Part shown: one piece after another, positions 7,051-15,886 of the stretch | Layout: every line of letters starts with the position of its first letter | Position numbering within the stretch: position 1 is the first letter of the stretch | Source of the DNA: Halobiforma lacisalsi AJ5 | GTDB taxonomy: Archaea > Halobacteriota > Halobacteria > Halobacteriales > Natrialbaceae | DNA: 64,000 nucleotides | Assembly: GCF_000226975.2 (NCBI RefSeq) | Contig: NZ_CP019285.1 | Location: forward strand, 1,798,001-1,862,000 | Direction of reading: 5' to 3' | Notes under the pieces: model-generated | What the model was told of the DNA's origin: nothing | Databases searched by the model: none | What the model saw: the letters and a program-made list of their open reading frames with translations, nothing else | Translations under genes and position numbers: made by a program

Positions 7051-9930
7051 CTATTCAACCCCTTGCGCCGTCGCGGGAACGCCGAGTTCCTCGAACAGCA
7101 TCGAGAAGAGCTTCCGCTGGACGGTCCGGTTGTGGCGGTAGAACGCCGCCGGGGAGATGTCGAGCGCGTCCGCGATTTCCTCGCCGGACCGCTCGCGCGG
7201 CGACTCGAAGTAGCCGCCGTAGTACGCGAGCTGGACGACCTCGAGTTGTCGGTCGGTCAGCCGCTCGAGCAGTTCCGACCGCAGGTCCCGTGGCGTCGAC
7301 CGGTCGACGGTCCGCTTCGATCGCAACTCGACGTCGTCGAACGCCGACGAGACGACGTCTGCGCTCCCCTTCGCGTCGACACTGTCGGGGACGTCGACAA
7401 CGACGTGGGCGCTGTCGGGGGTCGCCTCGACGCGGCGCAACACGGCTCCGTGATCGGCCAGTTGCAGGGCGAGGAACGGCGGGGAGAGTTCGAGGAGCAC
7501 CGTTCCGCCGTCACCCGCCTCGTCGGCTCCATCGCCGATCACCTGCACCCGGTCGACGGCGACGAGGTCCGCAGCGACAGTCGCCACCGCTTCGGCGGCC
7601 GCGTCCTCGACGGTCGCAAAGACCGCGACCCCGTTCTCCCGCTGTCGGAGTCCACCGTCGAACGACAGCGTACAGTCCGCTTGCCGGGCGAGCCGCAGGA
7701 GGACGAAGCTCTCGTCGCGGACGTCGAACTCGAGGCGGGTGCTCGCGTTCGACAGCAGCGCCCGCTTGCGTTCGACGGCCGCGATGGCGGAGGCGATCGT
7801 CTCGCCGAGCTCCTCGAGGACGGTCCGGGTGACGTCGTCGAACGCGTCGGGCCGGTCGGCGTAGACGGTCAACACGCCGTAGGCGAACTCGTCGTAGGCG
7901 ATCGGAACGCCGACGGCCGACTGGTAGTCCCGGGTCAGCGCCTCGGAGCGCCAGGGATGGTCCCGCAGGTCGTCGGCGACGTTGGGGACGACGGTCACCT
8001 CGCCGGTTCGGGCCGTCCGCACGGCCGGCTCGGTCGTCCCCTCGGACGGCGACAGCGAGACGCTGTCCAGGTAATCCCGGCCCCGGTCGGTGCCCCCGTG
8101 AGCGCGGGCCTCGAGCGAGTCGCCGTCCGTGGCTGCGATCCAGGCGAACGAGAAGCGGTCAGCGGCCGTGAGCCGCTCGCAGACTGCGCGTTCGATCTCC
8201 TCGCGGGTCTCGGCCTCGACCAGCGCGGCGTCGATCTCGCGGATGATCTCGTTGATCCGGTTGAGCCGGCTGAGCTGGCGGTTCCGCCGCTTGAGCTCCC
8301 GGTCGCGCTCCCGCAGGGTCCGCTCGCGTTCGACGCGGTCGAGCGCGGCCTCGGCCGTCGCGGCCAGCAGGTCGGTCAGCTCCCGCGAGACGGCGTCGAA
8401 CGCGCCGACGGCCGACGAGCCCGCGAGGAAGAGGCCGTGATCGCCCAGCGGGACGAAGGCGGCGCTACGGAGGCCCGTCGTCGGGTCCGAGAGTTCGGGC
8501 GCGTCGTGGAGGTCGTCGTAGAACCGGCTCTCGCCGTCGAGGAAGACCGCGCCCGCGACGCTGTCGTCGGTCGCCCGCCGGGTCGGCAACGGCCCGTGCA
8601 GCGACTCGAGGGCCGGCGAACCGGCGACCGGCTGCAGGCGGTTCTCGTCGGTGTCGAAGAGGTAGGCTCCCGTCGCCTCGCAGTCGAGGACGTCCGTCGC
8701 GTCCTCGACGACGACGTTCGCGATCTCTCGTTCGGTCTCCGCGTACAGCAGTTCCCGGGCGGTCCGGTGCAGTGCCGTGAGCGCCTCCTCGCGGCGCTTG
8801 CGCTCGGTGACGTCGCGACAGCTGTAGAGGGTCGTCCCGCCCTGGATCGAGACCTCGCGGACGTTGACCAGCAGCGTGTGCTCGCGACCGGCCCTGTCGG
8901 TCGCGGTACACTCGAGGTTCGTGAGCACCCCCTCCTCGACGAGTTCCTCGCGGTCGAAGAGGTCGGGGCCGAGCAGTTCCTCGATCGTCCCCATCTCGTA
9001 GATCTCCTCGTCGGTGTAGCCGAAGATGAAGTTGACGTTGGGGCAGACGTAGGTGAACGCCCCGTCGTCGTCCGTGATGAGGACGGTGTCGGTCATGTTG
9101 TTCAGCGTCACCCGGTGGAGCTCCTCGGACTCGCGCAACTCCGCCTCGAGGCGGGCGCGTTCGGTGACGTCGGTCGCTCGCGCGAGCAGTGAAGTAACGA
9201 CCCCGGAGCCGTCCCGGACGGGCCGGATCGTGATCTCGAGCCGCTGCGGACCGTCGTCGGCCGCTTCAAGCGTCAGTTCGCGCGTTACGATCTCGCCAGC
9301 GGCGGCCCGCTCGACGGCGTTTTCGACCGCGACCGAGCCGTCCTCGACGGGTTGCCACCGTTCGAGGTCGCGGAAGCGTCGCCCGCATACGCCGTCAGCA
9401 CTCTCCGTCGACGCGAGCGCGGCCTCGTTGGCACGTCGAACCCGTCCGTCGGGCTCGAGGAGCCAGGCGGCGGTGTCGGGGTCGTCGAACACTGCCCGGA
9501 ACCCGCGGGCGTCCTCGGTTCGTCGCCGCCGCTCGCGGGCGGTATCGATCGCGCGCTCGAGGGCCGCGAGGAGCGCCTGGCGGTTCCCGCCTTCGCCGCC
9601 GCTTCGGGGGACGTACTCCTCGACACCGGCGGCGATCGCCGCGCTCGCGAGCGCCTCGTCGCCGTCCTCGGGCGCGAGGACCACGGGGCAGTTCGGGTCC
9701 GCGTCGCGGATCCGGTCGAGCAACGCGAGGCCGCTCCCGTCCGGCAACGCCTGTGGCGTCAGGGCGCAGTCGACGCGTCGCTCGGCGACGGCCGCGAGCG
9801 CCTCGTCGGCCGTTCGAACGACGATCGGTTCGCCCGGAATTTCGTCCCCGGCACCGAACTCCGTGGGGAACGCGCTCGAGTCGCCGGGGTCGACGACCAC
9901 CACGACGCCGTCCGACCGTTCGGTAGCCAT
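7051..9930 (-). CDS. multi-domain PAS/GAF sensor with Bat domain and HTH_10 (bacterio-opsin-activator type)
   Basis: 959-residue one-component regulator. Order: receiver-like domain (about 1-135), PAS (about 140-260), PAS (about 265-380, ending YSCRDVTERKRREEAL), GAF (about 385-540), GAF (about 560-720), Bat-associated domain (about 725-880) and a C-terminal HTH_10 (LTDRQLEVVQLAYYGGYFESPRERSGEEIA...). In the receiver-like domain the usual phospho-acceptor region reads CALTPQALPDGSG, with no aspartate at the expected position, so it is probably not phosphorylated. The PAS/GAF modules likely sense redox, light or small ligands. No histidine-kinase domain is present. Target genes are unknown. 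Confidence 0.9.
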   Translation of the reverse strand: MATERSDGVVVVVDPGDSSAFPTEFGAGDEIPGEPIVVRTADEALAAVAERRVDCALTPQALPDGSGLALLDRIRDADPNCPVVLAPEDGDEALASAAIAAGVEEYVPRSGGEGGNRQALLAALERAIDTARERRRRTEDARGFRAVFDDPDTAAWLLEPDGRVRRANEAALASTESADGVCGRRFRDLERWQPVEDGSVAVENAVERAAAGEIVTRELTLEAADDGPQRLEITIRPVRDGSGVVTSLLARATDVTERARLEAELRESEELHRVTLNNMTDTVLITDDDGAFTYVCPNVNFIFGYTDEEIYEMGTIEELLGPDLFDREELVEEGVLTNLECTATDRAGREHTLLVNVREVSIQGGTTLYSCRDVTERKRREEALTALHRTARELLYAETEREIANVVVEDATDVLDCEATGAYLFDTDENRLQPVAGSPALESLHGPLPTRRATDDSVAGAVFLDGESRFYDDLHDAPELSDPTTGLRSAAFVPLGDHGLFLAGSSAVGAFDAVSRELTDLLAATAEAALDRVERERTLRERDRELKRRNRQLSRLNRINEIIREIDAALVEAETREEIERAVCERLTAADRFSFAWIAATDGDSLEARAHGGTDRGRDYLDSVSLSPSEGTTEPAVRTARTGEVTVVPNVADDLRDHPWRSEALTRDYQSAVGVPIAYDEFAYGVLTVYADRPDAFDDVTRTVLEELGETIASAIAAVERKRALLSNASTRLEFDVRDESFVLLRLARQADCTLSFDGGLRQRENGVAVFATVEDAAAEAVATVAADLVAVDRVQVIGDGADEAGDGGTVLLELSPPFLALQLADHGAVLRRVEATPDSAHVVVDVPDSVDAKGSADVVSSAFDDVELRSKRTVDRSTPRDLRSELLERLTDRQLEVVQLAYYGGYFESPRERSGEEIADALDISPAAFYRHNRTVQRKLFSMLFEELGVPATAQGVE

Positions 9931-10027
9931 TCGTCCCCAATACTATCTCGCGGTGATAGAACCCATCGGTTCGCCCCCCGACGACCGACATCCGTACCCC
10001 GCTCGAGACCGTACCCCCGTCGAGCGC

Positions 10028-10699
10028 ATGCGCGTCGCCACCACCGTCGACGACCGCGAACCCGCGGGGGTCGCCGCCGCGGTCCGCGACCACCCCGACG
10101 TCACCGAGGTCGCCGTCGATCGGCTCTCGGCCGGCGACCTCGCGATCGGCTCCGTCGGCGTCGAGCGCAAGACTCCCCGGGACTACGTCTCGACCGCGAT
10201 GGGCCGCTCCGGGCCCGCCCTCGAGGACCAGGTCGAACGGCTCGCGGCCGCCTACGATCACGCCTACGTCCTGGTCGAGGGTGAGTTCCGCGACTTCGAG
10301 ACGCTGCGAACGGGCGTCTCGCCCGCTTCGATCCGGGGGTCGATGGCTTCGATCACGGCCCGCCACGGGGTACCGGTCGTCCCCTGTGGCGACCTGGACG
10401 GGCTCGTCGATTTCGCGGTTCGGCTCGGTCGCAAGCACGTGGAGGACCCCTCGAGCCGGCCGCTTCCGACGGGTGCCGTCTCGAGCAGCCGCGAGCCGAC
10501 GCCGAAACGAATGTACGGCTGCATCGAGGGGATCGGGCCGCAGCTCGCGGCGACGCTGTACGAGCGGTATCCGACCGTCGAGGCGCTGCTCGAGGCCGAC
10601 CTCGCCGACCTCACGGAGATCGATGGAATCGGCGAGACGCGGGCGCGGACGATCTATGCGGCGGTTCGGGGGATCGACTCCGAACCGGGATCGCCCTGA
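10028..10699 (+). CDS. XPF/ERCC4-type nuclease with C-terminal helix-hairpin-helix
   Basis: 223 residues. The N-terminal ERCC4 nuclease fold carries the catalytic signature VERKTPRD (the family's ERKx3D), preceded by the acidic VDDREPAG. The C-terminal (HhH)2 domain reads MYGCIEGIGPQLAATLYERYP...IDGIGETRARTIYAAV. This is the short, helicase-less arrangement of archaeal XPF, which cuts branched DNA as a dimer in other archaea. The start was chosen at the internal ATG 10028 (MRVATTVDDRE); the upstream extension of the frame overlaps the sensor gene on the other strand and is not coding. Confidence 0.88.
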   Translation: MRVATTVDDREPAGVAAAVRDHPDVTEVAVDRLSAGDLAIGSVGVERKTPRDYVSTAMGRSGPALEDQVERLAAAYDHAYVLVEGEFRDFETLRTGVSPASIRGSMASITARHGVPVVPCGDLDGLVDFAVRLGRKHVEDPSSRPLPTGAVSSSREPTPKRMYGCIEGIGPQLAATLYERYPTVEALLEADLADLTEIDGIGETRARTIYAAVRGIDSEPGSP

Positions 10700-10729
10700 G
10701 TTCGATCCCGGAATGTGAGGTTGGTGACA

Positions 10730-10827
10730 ATACTTATCGCCGATCTCGACGTACGAGGGGTATGCGATACTCCGAGGCGAGCGTACTCGAGCGACCGACG
10801 TACCGGGTGAACGACCGTGCCAGCGAT
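10730..10827 (+). promoter_or_regulatory. TATA-like box plus 22-codon leaderless leader ORF before the ABC ATPase
   Basis: ATACTTAT at 10730-10737 predicts transcription start near 10761. An ATG is exactly there and opens a 22-codon frame (MRYSEASVLERPTYRVNDRASD) that stops at 10825-10827, eight bases past the GTG start of the ATPase gene and in a different frame. Either it is a translated, coupled leader peptide or the ATG is coincidental. The GTG start at 10817 otherwise has no Shine-Dalgarno-like sequence. Confidence 0.4.
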
Positions 10828-11749
10828 TGAGATCGACGGGCTGACCAAGCGGTTCGGCGACGTACTCGCCGTCGACGACCTCGACCTGGTCGTCGAGGAG
10901 GAGGAGATCTTCGGCTTTCTCGGCCCGAACGGCGCCGGCAAGTCGACGACGATCGACGTCCTGCTCGATTTCATCCGGCCGACCGACGGGACCGTGACCG
11001 TGCTGGGCCACGACGCCCAGCGGGAGGGCGAGGCCGTCCGCCGCCGGACTGGCGTCCTCCCGGACGCGTTCCACGTCTACGACCGGCTCACCGGCCGGCA
11101 ACACCTCGAGTTCGCCATCGAGATGAAAGGCGCCGACGACGATCCGGCGGCGCTGCTCGAGCGGGTTCGCATCGCCGACGCCGCCGACCGGAAGGCCGGC
11201 GGCTACTCGAAGGGGATGACCCAGCGACTCGTCCTCGCGATGGCGCTCGTGGGCGAACCCGACCTGTTGATCCTCGACGAACCTTCGACGGGCCTGGACC
11301 CGAACGGCGCCCGCGAGATGCGCGAGATCATCCGCGAGGAGAACGCCCGCGGGACGACCGTCTTCTTCTCGAGCCACGTCATGGAACAGGTCGAGGCCGT
11401 CTGCGACCGCGTTGCCATCATCGACGACGGCCGACTCGTCGCCGTCGATACGATCGACGGGCTTCGGGACGCCTCCGAGACGGGCGAGACGCTGTACGTC
11501 TACACCCAGTCGCTCGACGAGGGGATCGTCGAGGAGGTCGCCGGACTCGAGGGCGTCGGAACGGCCTCGATCGACGAGGATCGGCTCCGGGTGACCGTCG
11601 ACGGAGTCTCCAAGTTCGCCGTCCTCCATGCGATCGACGCCGACGTGGTCCCGGTCCAGGACTTCTCGGTGGTCGAGTCCTCGCTCGAGGACCTGTTCGT
11701 CCGGTACACGAACGAACGCCGGGGACGGGAGCAGGAGGTGGAGACATGA
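10817..11749 (+). CDS. ABC-2 type exporter, ATP-binding subunit
   Basis: 310-residue CcmA/NosF-like ATPase. Walker A is GPNGAGKST (about residues 37-45), the signature region is GGYSKGMTQRL, Walker B is LLILDEPSTGLDP, and the H-loop is FFSSHVMEQ. A C-terminal extension of about 90 residues is typical of drug/peptide or multicopper-type ABC-2 exporters. The start is GTG. The gene overlaps the permease gene by four bases (ATGA), so the two were co-translated. Because that permease is now split by an insertion element, this ATPase may have lost its membrane partner. The exported substrate is unknown. Confidence 0.88.
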   Translation: MPAIEIDGLTKRFGDVLAVDDLDLVVEEEEIFGFLGPNGAGKSTTIDVLLDFIRPTDGTVTVLGHDAQREGEAVRRRTGVLPDAFHVYDRLTGRQHLEFAIEMKGADDDPAALLERVRIADAADRKAGGYSKGMTQRLVLAMALVGEPDLLILDEPSTGLDPNGAREMREIIREENARGTTVFFSSHVMEQVEAVCDRVAIIDDGRLVAVDTIDGLRDASETGETLYVYTQSLDEGIVEEVAGLEGVGTASIDEDRLRVTVDGVSKFAVLHAIDADVVPVQDFSVVESSLEDLFVRYTNERRGREQEVET

Positions 11750-12061
11750 CCTGGTCGACCATCGCGAAGAAGGATTTCCGGGACGCCGTCCAGTCGCGGG
11801 CGCTGTGGGCGCTGGTCGCGGTGTTCGTACTGGCCTCGGTGCTCTCGACGTACGCCTACGTCGAGGCACCCGAACTGCTCGGTTCCCCCGGCGGAGCGAC
11901 CCTCGGCGGGCTGATCTTCTTCACGATCGGGCTGGTCGGCCTGTTCGTCCCGCTGGCGGCGATCGTCGTGTGCTACAAATCGCTCGCCGGCGAGCGGGAA
12001 CTCGGCAGCATCAAGCTCCTGCTATCGCTGCCGACGACGCGCCTGGACGTCTTCGTCGGGA

Positions 12062-12069
12062 AAGTCGTC
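12062..12069 (+). repeat. 8-bp target-site duplication, left copy (AAGTCGTC)
   Basis: AAGTCGTC directly precedes the left end of the transposon. The identical octamer at 13512-13519 follows the right end. Removing one copy restores the permease reading frame (..VGKVV|GRAAV..). Confidence 0.9.
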
Positions 12070-13511
12070 GGTCCGGTCCCAAAGCCGTCTAGAGTTTGCC
12101 TCTGGTAGCTTCAGTTGACACCTCCATTGTGATGGCTGTTTTGGCTGAGCGCTCGAGCAGTTCGTCGGCGAACGCCGCGAACTGCTCGGGATCGGCATAC
12201 TGCACTAGATTCAGCCAGAGAAGCGACTCTAGCCCCGCTTCTGACCACCGCATCCATTGATTCTTACACCGCTTCGAGATTTCACCCATGGCTCGTTCAA
12301 CCACGTTTGACGTCCACGGAACCTGCTGTTGGTCAAGCGCGAGTTTCGCGAACGTCACGGTTGCGTCCGCCCATTCCCGGAGGTACGCCGCTGCTTTCGG
12401 GGAGTCTTGACGCTCTAACCTCCAGGATTCTTTCCGAAGGTTCTCGAGCGTTTGGTCGATCCGCTCGCGGATCGCCAAACGCTCATTCCTCGGTGCATGA
12501 AGTGCGACAGAGTTCTTCAGATGGAACAGATCATTCGTAACGCCAGAGACGATCGCTTTCCGCTCGGAGAGCGAAAACGCATCGTCTTTCCAGAGCTTGT
12601 ACCCGAGCGTTCGACCGACGTGAACGAGATCGAGCTGGTGAGATCGGTCACCATTCTCGAACGCATCGACGAGCGCATTCTCGGCGTCACTGACGACCGT
12701 CGCGTCGTCAGTGATCGCCTCGGTCTCCTCGAGAGTCGCTGCTGTCTCATCCCAAGAATCGTTGAGATTGACGTCTAGAAGCGTCGTTTCCGTGTCTTCC
12801 TCGGTGGTCTGTCCGAGGGTGACGTTGACGTCGTGGTACGTGCAGTGATCGTCCTGGCTATGACACTTCGTTCCGTCAGGAACGACAGTGTCTGCGTTCG
12901 TCCCAGGAAGCCGACCACGAACGAAGTCACCGAGTTTGCTGCCGTACTCGCGGACTCGCCGGTTGATCGTCGTTTTCGAAGGCATCGGAGTGAAGCCGTC
13001 GCCGTGGGCGACGGCATCACGAAAGCTGAGCGACGTAGCGAGGTCGGTACTCTGGAGCGAAACATCCTCTTGATAGATGCGTTGTCCGTCGAATTCGACG
13101 AGGTCCTCGAGTGGCCGGAAGTAGGTTGGATCGTCCTCAGTGGCAGCGGTATCTTTGACGTGGTGGAGCGTGAATTCGTGTTCTCCAGCAGTTGTAACGG
13201 CTGTACGTGTCGTGGTGCCAGCGCGCTGGAAACGGCGGTCGCCGTTTCCGCGCGCGTGTTTCTCCCCGCAATACGCCTCGACGAGACGCTCGTCGAGGCT
13301 TCTGACGATCTCCTCGAGGATAGTGGCCTCAAGCTGAATCTCGGTAAGAGATTCAGCGAGCGTGGCAAGCGGTAGCGTTTTGTCTGGGTCGAGACTAACT
13401 GTGAATTGCGCGTCGATTGTGGCGTGCATGGGTCACTTCGGGGTAGGTACCAGAGGTGACCCCGTTTCCACAGGAGTCAGTTACGACTCTAGACGAGTTT
13501 GGGACACGACC
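12070..13511. mobile_element. ISH6-family insertion sequence, 1,442 bp, apparently complete
   Basis: Bounded by imperfect 26-bp terminal inverted repeats at 12070-12095 and 13486-13511. They match at 22 of 26 positions; both contain GTCCCAAA and CGTCTAGAGT and differ at positions 5, 6, 15 and 16. The single transposase gene nearly fills the element: only 19 bases lie between its stop and the left end. The flanking 8-bp duplication agrees with the ISH6 family as I know it. Intact ends, an intact transposase and an unmutated target duplication suggest a fairly recent insertion. Confidence 0.9.
12089..13429 (-). CDS. ISH6 family transposase
   Basis: 446 residues in one uninterrupted frame, starting MHATIDAQFTVSLDPDKTLP. 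I recognise it as ISH6-like from its overall pattern: an N-terminal region ending in a CGEKHARGNGDRRFQRAG segment, acidic motifs VVPDGTKC and VVSDAENAL in the middle, and the C-terminal block VVERAMGEISKRCKNQWMRW. The assignment rests on memory of the family, supported by element length, inverted repeats and the 8-bp target duplication. It runs opposite to the interrupted permease gene. A 56-base region between its start and the right inverted repeat should hold its promoter. Confidence 0.85.
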   Translation of the reverse strand: MHATIDAQFTVSLDPDKTLPLATLAESLTEIQLEATILEEIVRSLDERLVEAYCGEKHARGNGDRRFQRAGTTTRTAVTTAGEHEFTLHHVKDTAATEDDPTYFRPLEDLVEFDGQRIYQEDVSLQSTDLATSLSFRDAVAHGDGFTPMPSKTTINRRVREYGSKLGDFVRGRLPGTNADTVVPDGTKCHSQDDHCTYHDVNVTLGQTTEEDTETTLLDVNLNDSWDETAATLEETEAITDDATVVSDAENALVDAFENGDRSHQLDLVHVGRTLGYKLWKDDAFSLSERKAIVSGVTNDLFHLKNSVALHAPRNERLAIRERIDQTLENLRKESWRLERQDSPKAAAYLREWADATVTFAKLALDQQQVPWTSNVVERAMGEISKRCKNQWMRWSEAGLESLLWLNLVQYADPEQFAAFADELLERSAKTAITMEVSTEATRGKL

Positions 13512-13519
13512 AAGTCGTC
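13486..13519. repeat. right terminal inverted repeat (13486-13511) and right target-site copy (13512-13519)
   Basis: Mirror image of the left end at 12070-12095, followed by the second AAGTCGTC. The reading frame of the permease resumes at 13520. Confidence 0.9.
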
Positions 13520-14085
13520 GGCCGCGCGGCCGTCCTCGCGTTCGGGCTGGCGATCGGACTCGTGGTCGGACTCGGCGTCGGGGCGGCCCTGCTCGGTGAG
13601 GTCGACGTCCCGGCGCTGTCGACGTTCGTGGTCGCGACGCTGGCGTTCGCCGCGATCTACGCGAGTATCGTGGTCGGCATCTCGGGGACGACGGGGTCGA
13701 CGTCCCGGGCGACGACGTACGCGCTCGGCTTCTTCGTGATCTTCGAACTGCTGTGGGACGCCATCCCGATGGCGATCCTCTACGTCATCGAGGGGTTCTC
13801 GATCCCGGAGACGATTCCCGACTGGGTCTTCCCGCTCATGCAGGTGTCGCCGTCGTCGGCGTACTTCACGACGGTCGTCGCCCTGTTGCCGGATCTGGCC
13901 GACGCCGCGAACGCGGATCCCGGGGGTGCCGGCGTCGGCGTCGAGGCGGACCCCGCGGCGGCCGAACCGCTCTACGCGTCGCCCGAAATCGGGATCGTCG
14001 TCCTGGCGCTCTGGCTGGTCGTCCCGTTTCTCGTCGGCTACTACCGCTTCGGCAACGCCGATCTCTGAGTCACGTCAGGTCGGCG

Positions 14086-14952
14086 TCACGCGTACTTCGA
14101 CCACGTCTCCCGCATCGGCACCCACTCGTCCTCGGGATCGACGTGACCGGCCAGTACGGCGTTGAGAACGGCCCCTAGCAGGAGACAGAGTCCGCCCAGG
14201 TAGACCCAGGTCAGGATCAGCAGGATGGCCCCGGCGATACCGAACAGGGCCACGGTCTCGGAGGCTGTGACGTAGAGTCGAAACCCGAGCGCGAGCGCGG
14301 TCCACGAGCCCGCGGCGAAGACCGTCCCCGGCAACACCTCGCCGATCGAGACGTCCGGCACGGGAAAGAGGTAGTACATCGGGAGGAAAAGCGCAACGAG
14401 CAGTCCGAACAGGGTAACGCTGGTGAGGGCCGTCGCCGCGAACCCGCCGACGATCACGGAGACGCTTACGCCGAGGACGCCCACGAGCGTGACCCCGACG
14501 GCGACCGTCGCCGCGAGGAGGACGGCGTTCAGCGCCGTTACGAGCGTCACCCTCGCCGCGTTGTCCACGTAGGACGCCTTTTTCCGCGAGCCGTAGACGT
14601 CGGTGAAGGCGCTGTTGACCGCCTGGAACAGCCGCGCGGCGCTCCAGACCAGGACCACGAACGCGAGCAGCCCCGCCCGTAACCGGGCGACGTCGGCTCC
14701 CGCCACCTCGCCGACCTCGCCGTCGGTCACCGCACCCTCGAGCCCCGTCGCCCTCTCGAGCAGGTCGACCAGCGGCTCGAGGGCGTCGACGAGGCTGACC
14801 CCGACGAGTACCAGGATGACAAGCGGGACGAGGGTGTTGAACGCGTGGTAGGCGAGGCCGGCGGATTTGACGCTGATCCCCCGCTCGCGGGCGACGGCGG
14901 TGACGTCACGCAGGAGGGTCCGGAGACGCGGGCTCGAGTCCGGCGCGGACAT
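14086..14952 (-). CDS. YihY/BrkB-family membrane protein
   Basis: About 288 residues from M8 of the longer frame (MSAPDSSPRLRTLL). The N-terminal amphipathic segment SVKSAGLAYHAFNTLVPLVIL is the family hallmark (helix with SxxAAYxxFxSLxPL pattern). About six hydrophobic segments follow, the last being GAILLILTWVYLGGLCLLLGAVLNAVL, also typical. Members were once called ribonuclease BN, but that activity belongs to another protein; the true function is unknown. Convergent with the split permease. Confidence 0.87.
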   Translation of the reverse strand: MSAPDSSPRLRTLLRDVTAVARERGISVKSAGLAYHAFNTLVPLVILVLVGVSLVDALEPLVDLLERATGLEGAVTDGEVGEVAGADVARLRAGLLAFVVLVWSAARLFQAVNSAFTDVYGSRKKASYVDNAARVTLVTALNAVLLAATVAVGVTLVGVLGVSVSVIVGGFAATALTSVTLFGLLVALFLPMYYLFPVPDVSIGEVLPGTVFAAGSWTALALGFRLYVTASETVALFGIAGAILLILTWVYLGGLCLLLGAVLNAVLAGHVDPEDEWVPMRETWSKYA

Positions 14953-15031
14953 CGCGTATGACGTCCTCGACAACGCGAAGGAAGTAGCTTTGGCCGGCAG
15001 CGGCGGTCCGACTCGGCGCGAAAAGGAGGTC

Positions 15032-15238
15032 CTACTCCTCGTGAACGATCGACTGGACGTGGCCGACGACGCCGTTTTTCAGTTCGACCTCGGGCCCCTC
15101 GGGCGTGTCCTCGTAGACCGTCCCGACCTCGCCGACGACGGGTTCGCGGTCCTCGGACTCGACGTCCTGGTCGCCCTGGACGACCTCGACGGTGATCCCC
15201 TGGCGTAGCTCCTCGGCGGTCGGTCGTTCGTTGGACAT
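15032..15238 (-). CDS. YwbE-family small protein (DUF2196)
   Basis: 68 residues, MSNERPTAEELRQGITVEVV..., ending VELKNGVVGHVQSIVHEE. The pattern LRxGxxVxVV...GxVxxxxxxxxGxxVxLxxGxVGxV is that of the YwbE family, a small beta-barrel protein of unknown role in bacteria and haloarchaea. The bacterial proteins are about the same length. It is likely co-directional with msrB upstream (66 bases between them). Confidence 0.8.
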   Translation of the reverse strand: MSNERPTAEELRQGITVEVVQGDQDVESEDREPVVGEVGTVYEDTPEGPEVELKNGVVGHVQSIVHEE

Positions 15239-15304
15239 GTCCGGCGGTCCGCCGGTAGCGTCGAAAAGCGTGGTGCCTGCAGTCGCGTCCCGGCTCCGGC
15301 GGGC

Positions 15305-15736
15305 CTACTCGTCTTCGAACTCGAGGGCGACCGAGTTGATGCAGTAGCGCTTGCCCGTCGGTTCGGGGCCGTCCTCGAAGACGTGGCCGAGGTGGCCGCC
15401 GCACTCGGCACAGAGGACCTCGGTCCGGCGCATGCCGTGGCTGGTGTCGAGGCGGGTCTCGATGCGGTCGTCGTCGGCGTCGTAGAAACTGGGCCACCCA
15501 CAGCCGGAGTCGAACTTCGTCTCCGAGTCGAACAGTTCCGCGCCACAGCCGGCGCAGGCGTAGCTCCCGTCGTCCTTGTGATCGACGTACTCGCCGCTGA
15601 AGGGCTGTTCGGTGCCGGCCTCCCGGAGAACGCGGTACTCCTCCTCGCTGAGTTCCTCGCGCCACTCGGCGTCGCTTTCGGGGAGGTCGTCGTCCCGGCC
15701 GCCGGTGCGGCCGGTCTCGGACGTGTCTCGATCCAT
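15305..15736 (-). CDS. msrB: peptide-methionine (R)-S-oxide reductase MsrB
   Basis: 143 residues from M8 of the longer frame ([13 protein letters not shown]). It reduces methionine-R-sulfoxide in proteins. Zinc-binding cysteine pairs are CAGC and CAEC, the substrate-pocket motif is [10 protein letters not shown], and the catalytic cysteine sits in [13 protein letters not shown] at the C-terminus. The N-terminal block [19 protein letters not shown] is the usual family opening. Length is normal for a single-domain MsrB, with no fused MsrA. Confidence 0.95.
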   Translation of the reverse strand: MDRDTSETGRTGGRDDDLPESDAEWREELSEEEYRVLREAGTEQPFSGEYVDHKDDGSYACAGCGAELFDSETKFDSGCGWPSFYDADDDRIETRLDTSHGMRRTEVLCAECGGHLGHVFEDGPEPTGKRYCINSVALEFEDE

Positions 15737-15886
15737 GATACCGGCTACGGGCGACACGCTAAAGAGTCTGTCCGCGCTCGAGTCGACGGAGGATCGATCT
15801 GGAGGGCGGTTACTGTCGCTCGAAAACGAAGCATCCGAACCTCGGCGGCGCGGCGCTCGTCCGCGATCGGCGGTCGGACCGACGCC

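Larger units (their letters stand above)
11746..14068 (+). pseudogene. ABC-2 type permease interrupted by an ISH6-like element
   Basis: The 5' part (11746-12069, 108 codons, MTWSTIAKKDFRDAVQSRAL...) and the 3' part (13520-14068, ending YRFGNADL) join in frame once the 1,442-bp element and one 8-bp target copy are removed. This gives an uninterrupted 290-residue polytopic protein with the usual cytosolic first helix and about six membrane segments. In the present sequence the 5' fragment reads into the element and stops at 12108 after eleven foreign residues. The 3' fragment has no obvious start of its own. It was the membrane partner of the ATPase just upstream. Confidence 0.9.

Noticed and set aside
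7063-9192. 709-codon plus-strand frame opposite the large sensor gene
   Set aside because: The minus strand encodes clear PAS, GAF and HTH_10 domains. The plus-strand product is Arg/Gly/Val-rich without motifs.
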